Program-made: the position numbers and the translations under genes
Shown here: one piece after another, positions 59,264-64,000 of the stretch
Position numbering within the stretch: position 1 is the first letter of the stretch
Layout of the letters: each line of letters starts with the position of its first letter
The notes under the pieces: model-generated
Database searches by the model: none
What the model was told of the DNA's origin: nothing
Seen by the model: the letters and a program-made list of their open reading frames with translations, nothing else
NCBI GenBank assembly: GCA_964600785.1
Contig: CAZRKH010000126.1
Location: 28,514-92,513, forward strand
Reading direction: 5' to 3'
DNA from: M30B53 sp964600785
GTDB lineage: Bacteria; Planctomycetota; Planctomycetia; Pirellulales; UBA1268
Length of the DNA: 64,000 nucleotides

Positions 59264-60964
59264 ATGCAGCGACAGACTGCAACACAGACTGCAACACAGA
59301 CCGAAAGAATAGATCGGCTGACACCAGCACCACAACCGTCGCGTCGGCCGCTTGTTGCCTGCGGGCTCCTGCTGGCTGTCGCCGCGATGCCGCTCGTGGC
59401 GGCGGCGGCCAGGCCCAACATCCTCGTGGTCTATGCCGATGACCTCGGCTACGGCGATGTCGCCTGCTACAACCCCCAACGCGGGAAGATCTCCACGCCC
59501 TGCATCGACGCTCTGGCCGCGGAGGGCATGCGGTTTACCGACGCTCACTCCTCGTCGGGCGTCTGCTCGCCGAGCCGCTACACGCTGCTTACGGGCCGCT
59601 ACCACTGGCGGACGCGGCTCCAGCGGGGGATCGTAGGCACCTGGGAAGAGCCCCTGATCGCCGCTGACCGGCTCACGATCGGCGGCCTTGCCAAGCGGCA
59701 CGGCTACCGCACCGCCGCGATCGGCAAGTGGCACCTCGGCTGGGAGTGGCCGATCGATGCAGCCCGCCGCGGCCTGGTGATCGGCACGATGCGGAGGATT
59801 CCCGACACGTCCACCGGGGAGCAGCGGCGTTTTCTTCCGAGCGATGTGACCCCCGCCCACCGGGAGGCCTGGCAGGCGGTCTTCTCCAGGCCGATCGGCG
59901 GCGGCCCCACCACCCGCGGCTTCGACCACTATTTCGGCACCGACGTCCCCAACTGGCCGCCCTACTGCTTTATCGAAGACGACCACACCCTCGGCATCCC
60001 CGCCACCGTGCTTCCCGAAGCCGACTTCAGGAACCACCGGGCGAGCAAGCAGGGGCCGGCGATCACCGACTGGAAACTCGAGCACGTGCTGCCCACGCTG
60101 CGTGACCGTGGCGTGGCCTTCATCGAGGAGGCGGCCGCCGCCGAAGAGCCTTTCCTGCTCTACATGCCACTGACAAGCCCGCACACGCCGCTGGCGGTTA
60201 ACAAGCCTTGGCGGGGAGCCAGCGGCCTCAACAACGCCTGCGCCGACCTGATCATGGAGACTGACGCGATCGTCGGTGATCTGCTCGCCGCGGTCGAACG
60301 GGCCGGCTGTGCCGAGGAGACACTCGTGATCTTCACCAGCGACAACGGGTTCGCCCACTATGTCGGCGGGCAGCAGCTCGAGCGGCAGGGGCACTTTCCC
60401 AGCGGACCCTTCCGCGGCTACAAGGGTGATGCCTGGGAGGGCGGCCACCGCGTGGCCTTCATCGTGCGGTATCCCGGCGTGGTCGCCCCGGGAAGCGTCT
60501 GCGATGCCCTCGTCCACCAGGCTGACATCTTCGCCACGCTCGCCGATCTGCTCGGCGAATCACTGCCGCCCCAAGCGGGTGAAGACAGCCTGAGCCTGCT
60601 GCCGCTGCTTGCCGGGTCTGGCGAGCCGATCCGCCACCATGCGGTGAGCTGCTCGGCCAGCGGCGTACCGGCGGTTCGCGACGGCTCCTGGAAGCTGATC
60701 CTCGGCAATCCCGCCTGGGGCGGGGCTTCGGGGGCTCCCGCCGACCTCGGCAATGAGGTCCGGCTCTACGACCTGGCCGTCGACCCGGGCGAACGGGAAA
60801 ACCTGGCATCGCGGCATCCCGAGCGGGTCGCCGCGATGACCGCCGCCTACCGGAGGATCGTGGAAGAGGGCCGCAGCACACCGGGCCCGCGACAGCCCAA
60901 CGACGTCGATGTCGCGCCGTACCGCTCGTTACCTACTTCACAGGAGTCAAAGTCAGGGCCTTGA
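59264..60964 (+). CDS. Secreted Cys-type sulfatase
   Basis: 566 residues from ATG 59264; ATG 59240 is possible but overlaps the ThuA start. Signal peptide at about 28-49 (RPLVACGLLLAVAAMPLVAAAA). The sulfatase core opens ARPNILVVYADDLGYGDVACY, with the metal Asp pair, and the active-site motif C-S-P-S-R begins at Cys101 (SSSGVCSPSRYTLLTGR), to be converted to formylglycine. Further motifs: AAIGKWHLGW and VIFTSDNGFAHYVGG. Full length for the family. It needs an FGE or anSME enzyme; neither is complete in this window. Its 3' end overlaps that of the convergent FGE-like/transglutaminase-like gene by 32 bases. Confidence 0.93.
   Translation: MQRQTATQTATQTERIDRLTPAPQPSRRPLVACGLLLAVAAMPLVAAAARPNILVVYADDLGYGDVACYNPQRGKISTPCIDALAAEGMRFTDAHSSSGVCSPSRYTLLTGRYHWRTRLQRGIVGTWEEPLIAADRLTIGGLAKRHGYRTAAIGKWHLGWEWPIDAARRGLVIGTMRRIPDTSTGEQRRFLPSDVTPAHREAWQAVFSRPIGGGPTTRGFDHYFGTDVPNWPPYCFIEDDHTLGIPATVLPEADFRNHRASKQGPAITDWKLEHVLPTLRDRGVAFIEEAAAAEEPFLLYMPLTSPHTPLAVNKPWRGASGLNNACADLIMETDAIVGDLLAAVERAGCAEETLVIFTSDNGFAHYVGGQQLERQGHFPSGPFRGYKGDAWEGGHRVAFIVRYPGVVAPGSVCDALVHQADIFATLADLLGESLPPQAGEDSLSLLPLLAGSGEPIRHHAVSCSASGVPAVRDGSWKLILGNPAWGGASGAPADLGNEVRLYDLAVDPGERENLASRHPERVAAMTAAYRRIVEEGRSTPGPRQPNDVDVAPYRSLPTSQESKSGP
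59274..59297 (+). repeat. 12-bp tandem repeat at the sulfatase 5' end
   Basis: CAGACTGCAACA occurs twice in tandem, followed by a partial third copy (CAGACC). It encodes the TATQTATQT stretch before the signal peptide, so the true N-terminus may lie downstream of it. Confidence 0.7.
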
Positions 60965-63806
60965 CGGCGATGCCGTATTGCGGGGCGTCGATACGGTACA
61001 GCTCGAGGGTGTTCGAACCCTCGCTGAGTTCTACGGTGAGCGGCTGGCTCGACTGCCACTCGCCGCAGGTCAAGGGCAGTCTGATGTTGCCCGGTTCACC
61101 GCCGTTGACCGAAACCATCAGGTGCTGGCCGTCATTGACGGTGCAGACCTCGGCGGTCAGCTCGTAGCGGCCCGATCGTGGAGCCTTGATTTCATACTCC
61201 GCGGTGGATGTTTTGGTGACGCCGGTGGAGACCGGATCAACCGGGGGGCTGTTGGCGTAAAAGCTCGCGTTGTAACGGTCGGCGACCCGCTCGCAGACGT
61301 TGCCGTAGATGTCGTAGAGTCCCCAGGGGCTGGGCTTCTTCTGGCCAACCGGATGAGACTCGAGGCCGGAATTGTCCTTGAACCAGCCGTAGTCGCCAAA
61401 GCGGGCCGGGTCGTCACCGAAGAACCACTGGCTCGAGCTGCCGGCCCGAGCGGCGTATTCCCATTCGGCTTCGGTGGGCAGTCGGACGTCGGCGCCACTT
61501 CGGCCTGCCAGGGCGGTGCAGAAGCGTTCGGCATCGATCTCGCTGACCGTGTCGACCGGCAAATCCGGCCCCTGATGCTTTTTGCTGCTGGGGTTCCTGC
61601 CCATGACGGTTTGATACTGCTGCTGGGTGACCTCGTATTTTCCGAGGTAGAAGCCCTTGCTGATGGTGACTTCGTGTTTCGGGGTCTCGGAGCCGACCCA
61701 TTTGCTCTCCTGGGCGATCTCGCCGCCCATCGTCAACGAGCCGGGCTTGATGTAGACGAACTCCATCTTCACGCCGTCTCCCAGGTCGAGGGTCAGCTCG
61801 CCAGGCGGGTTGGATTTGCCCTCCGGTGCCGTGATCGCCGCCCGCAGCCCCCAGTTGTCATAGCGGCCATAGCCCGAACTCAGCAGCCGCGAGGCCGAAC
61901 TGGAGGCCGCGGCATCGCTCTTCCAGGTGCCGCCCCGCAGGATGGTCAGGCCTTTGGGGAAGAAGCGTGGCAGAAACACCTGCATGCCCTGGTCGTCACT
62001 CGCGACAGCCAGCACTTCGCGGCCATCGGCGGCGGTGTACGCGGCGGCGGGGATGATGATCATGCCGTCGTCGGTGATTGTGATCTTTTCCTTCCGGCGG
62101 CTGCCGGCATCGGCCTGGCCACCTTCGGAGGAGCCGTCGGCCTCGCCAAGATCGCTCCCGAGTGCCGCGAGTGTCTCGGCCTTGCTCTTGGCGATGATCC
62201 GCCGCTGCAGGTGCAACGACATCGCGTTCCAGAACCCGGGAGTCGCCTCCTCATGCTCGCCGTAGACAGGCGGCTCTCCGGCCACAACCCCCAGCCACTG
62301 GGCACGCTTCACCGCCGGATACTCCTGCCGGTCGGTACGCGCCTGGGCGGTGGCGACGAAATCAAGCCCGTTTCTGTATCGCGTCGTGGTCCAGCCACCA
62401 CCCCACCCGGGCCCAAGGTTGACCACCCAGCCCTCGGGGGTCCAGTGGGCAAGCGCGGCATGGCCGCGGCTAGGGCGGGCGATGGTCGGGATGCCGAAGG
62501 CCCGCAGCACGAAGCGGCCGAAGAAGGCCCGGCGACCACAGACACCACCGTTCATGATGATGTTCTGAAAGAAATGCAGTTCGTCGCGGTCGAGCGGCAC
62601 ATTCTGCGAGCCGTATCGGACGTCGGTGGCCACGATCCGCACGTACCGCCAGCCGTAATCACCGCGGGTGTATTCGGGGCGGAAGTTCCGCATCATCGTG
62701 CGGCCCCAGCCGCTGATGGCATCGGGCTCCTCGCCGTTGACGACATGACGCAGTTCCCAGGCATTGAGGCCCTCGAATGCCGGGTCGAGTTCGCCGGCCA
62801 GATAGGCTTTTTCGTAGGCCAGGTAGCGTTTGACCGGATCGACGTATTCGGGGGCGTCGGTGTCTGCCGCGACGGGATTCAGCTTGATGGGAACCGAATG
62901 CTCCAGCGCACAGGCCAGGGCCAGTTCATGCAGCACGCCCGAGCCGGCCTTGGGGCTCGCCTCGAGGATCTCGTTGTAGATCTTCATCGCCGGGCCGTAT
63001 TGGGCGGGGCCTTCGTCGCGGCCGATCCGGGGCCGCCTGGCGCCGTCGTGCACCAGCATCAAAGCCATCAGCTTTTCGTCGGCGAGCAGCTGGTCGACAA
63101 GCTCCTTGTGTTCTTGGCTCTCCTGGGCAAAGCGAGCGAGGCCGGCGGGCGTGGCCTCCTCGAGGAGCACGTATGTGGCAAGTTTGCCGTCGAGGGATCC
63201 GTCGATCAGGACCTCGCTCAATCCGGTCTGATCAAGGACCTTGCGGGTGTTGGCCTGGGCCCTGGCCAGGGCCTCGGTGGCTTCCTTGATCAATCGCGGT
63301 CCGTCTGTCTCGGCCTTCCTGGCCAGTTCGAGAGCCTGCTCTCGCTGTGCCAAGGCCTCCAGGCCCTCTTCCCGGTTTTTCCGCCACTTGGCCAGTTCCG
63401 CTTCGAGCTTCTTTTGCTGGCCGTCGTTCTTGGCTTTTTTGAGATCCCCTTCCAGCCGGCGGATGGTGGCTTCGGCGCCGCCGACCCACTTGTGCTTGGC
63501 GTGATTGACCAGCCTCTCAGCCTCTTTCACACCGCCTTTGATACCGCTGTTGTAGTTTTCAAATTTTTTGCGGGCCTTGACCTCGAGTTCCCGGGCCTTG
63601 GTGTAGGCCTCCTTTTTGGCGGCATCGAAACGAGCGACCGCACGCTCGAGATCCGCTTTGGCCGCTTGCATTCGCGCGGTGTAGGCGGCCTCGAGTTTCT
63701 TGCCGGTGGCGTTGAGTTCGGCCTCCTCGGCGGACGCCGGTGGAAAAACGACCACCGCGGCGAGCATTGCCAGAACGATGCGAGAAGAGACGGTGGTCGT
63801 GGTCAT
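60933..63806 (-). CDS. Secreted coiled-coil / transglutaminase-like protein with permuted FGE-like domain (paralog 2)
   Basis: 957 residues. Signal peptide at 1-26 (VLAMLAAVVVFPPASA). A Lys/Glu/Ala coiled coil covers about 30-190. A helical region and a transglutaminase-like core follow, with Cys423 (NGGVCGRRAFFGRFVLRAFG) and His449 (SRGHAALAH); Asn463 sits near the third position. Residues 620-658 carry the motif normally at the END of FGE-sulfatase domains (LRGGTWKSD then RYDNWGLRAA). Residues 676-862 carry what is normally its beginning and middle (MEFVYIKPGSLTMGG, LPTEAEWEYAARAG, WGLYDIYGNVCERVADRY). A C-terminal beta-sandwich ends the protein. The catalytic cysteines of FGE are not seen, so it is probably not a formylglycine-generating enzyme. 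It is convergent with the sulfatase. Confidence 0.75.
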   Translation of the reverse strand: MTTTTVSSRIVLAMLAAVVVFPPASAEEAELNATGKKLEAAYTARMQAAKADLERAVARFDAAKKEAYTKARELEVKARKKFENYNSGIKGGVKEAERLVNHAKHKWVGGAEATIRRLEGDLKKAKNDGQQKKLEAELAKWRKNREEGLEALAQREQALELARKAETDGPRLIKEATEALARAQANTRKVLDQTGLSEVLIDGSLDGKLATYVLLEEATPAGLARFAQESQEHKELVDQLLADEKLMALMLVHDGARRPRIGRDEGPAQYGPAMKIYNEILEASPKAGSGVLHELALACALEHSVPIKLNPVAADTDAPEYVDPVKRYLAYEKAYLAGELDPAFEGLNAWELRHVVNGEEPDAISGWGRTMMRNFRPEYTRGDYGWRYVRIVATDVRYGSQNVPLDRDELHFFQNIIMNGGVCGRRAFFGRFVLRAFGIPTIARPSRGHAALAHWTPEGWVVNLGPGWGGGWTTTRYRNGLDFVATAQARTDRQEYPAVKRAQWLGVVAGEPPVYGEHEEATPGFWNAMSLHLQRRIIAKSKAETLAALGSDLGEADGSSEGGQADAGSRRKEKITITDDGMIIIPAAAYTAADGREVLAVASDDQGMQVFLPRFFPKGLTILRGGTWKSDAAASSSASRLLSSGYGRYDNWGLRAAITAPEGKSNPPGELTLDLGDGVKMEFVYIKPGSLTMGGEIAQESKWVGSETPKHEVTISKGFYLGKYEVTQQQYQTVMGRNPSSKKHQGPDLPVDTVSEIDAERFCTALAGRSGADVRLPTEAEWEYAARAGSSSQWFFGDDPARFGDYGWFKDNSGLESHPVGQKKPSPWGLYDIYGNVCERVADRYNASFYANSPPVDPVSTGVTKTSTAEYEIKAPRSGRYELTAEVCTVNDGQHLMVSVNGGEPGNIRLPLTCGEWQSSQPLTVELSEGSNTLELYRIDAPQYGIAVKALTLTPVK

Positions 63807-63937
63807 GGGTTTGCAGCCTCGAGGGATCAGGTGGCAACGTGGTGGACAGGGAGCCGGTCACGCTCGCACTCAGTTATACCTGCCAGATCTCGCCCGGTCC
63901 CGCCCCCGGTCGGTCGGCCGATTCCGGCACTCACCCC

Positions 63938-64000
63938 CTACTGCGGAATCGGATCAGAGCGGCCGACGCGTTGACCCTCCCAGCGGGCCTCGTCGCTGGC
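63938..64000 (-). CDS. Possible 3' end of another gene (partial)
   Basis: Reading in from the window edge on the minus strand there is an open frame of 20 codons ending ...GRSDPIPQ and TAG at 63938. Composition is protein-like, but the fragment is too short to identify. It would be upstream of the transglutaminase-like gene. Confidence 0.3.
   Translation of the reverse strand, partial: ASDEARWEGQRVGRSDPIPQ

Noticed and set aside
60933..63806. Active formylglycine-generating enzyme for the adjacent sulfatase
   Set aside because: The C-terminal RGGTW block lacks the catalytic cysteines and the domain order is rearranged.
60909..63974. 1021-residue plus-strand ORF opposite the FGE-like gene
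   Set aside because: Antisense shadow; no motif, and the minus strand has clear domains.

Overview
The window is GC-rich, gene-dense chromosomal DNA from a bacterium that I judge to be a planctomycete (PVC group). The basis is the combination of ECF sigma factors paired with a membrane-bound Ser/Thr kinase or a DUF1559-like membrane protein, a Cys-type sulfatase next to ThuA and Tat-exported Gfo/Idh/MocA proteins, a PEP-CTERM protein, a PEGA lipoprotein, a DUF1570-like secreted metallopeptidase, and Gram-negative envelope genes (LptD-like, LptF/LptG-like, TolC-like, PiT). No rRNA, tRNA, CRISPR array, integrase or transposase gene was found. The phylum call is inference from gene content.

Layout. 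1-3998 (minus): a branched-chain amino-acid type ABC importer (lipoprotein binding protein, LivH, LivM, and a LivG-like ATPase cut by the window edge). 4032-14951 (minus): a DUF937 membrane protein, RlmKL overlapping a Ca2+ P-type ATPase, a Na+/Ca2+ exchanger and CarB. 15040-19098 (plus): AhpD, FabH, oligoendopeptidase F, YidB-like protein. 19147-24803: M17 aminopeptidase, a HEAT-repeat protein, a secreted endonuclease/phosphatase-fold protein and an RND/MMPL exporter. 25124-34030: an LptD-like outer-membrane protein, an NCS2-like permease, an ECF sigma/anti-sigma-like pair and transketolase. 34078-41320: secreted metallopeptidase, sugar isomerase/epimerase-type TIM barrel, LptF/G permease, PP2C phosphatase, PEGA lipoprotein, PEP-CTERM protein. 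41527-54928: TolC-like lipoprotein, a secreted transglutaminase-like protein, ApbE, RsmG, S41 protease, an ECF sigma/Ser-Thr kinase pair and a PiT phosphate transporter. 55189-63806: LRAT-domain protein, Gfo/Idh/MocA oxidoreductase, DUF429 protein, ThuA protein, sulfatase, and a second transglutaminase-like protein that also carries an FGE-like domain.

Strongest unusual signals: (i) the LivG-like ATPase is interrupted soon after Walker A by a membrane segment and an extra soluble region; (ii) two paralogous secreted coiled-coil/transglutaminase-like proteins, one with an FGE-sulfatase-like domain whose C-terminal motif precedes its N-terminal part, as if circularly permuted, lying convergent to a sulfatase; (iii) at least four unrelated short repeat families that sit on gene ends and supply stop codons or C-terminal residues; (iv) an anti-sigma-like protein with a DUF1559 (pseudopilin-like) ectodomain; (v) one, and perhaps two, divergent gene pairs whose start codons overlap within a single CATG.
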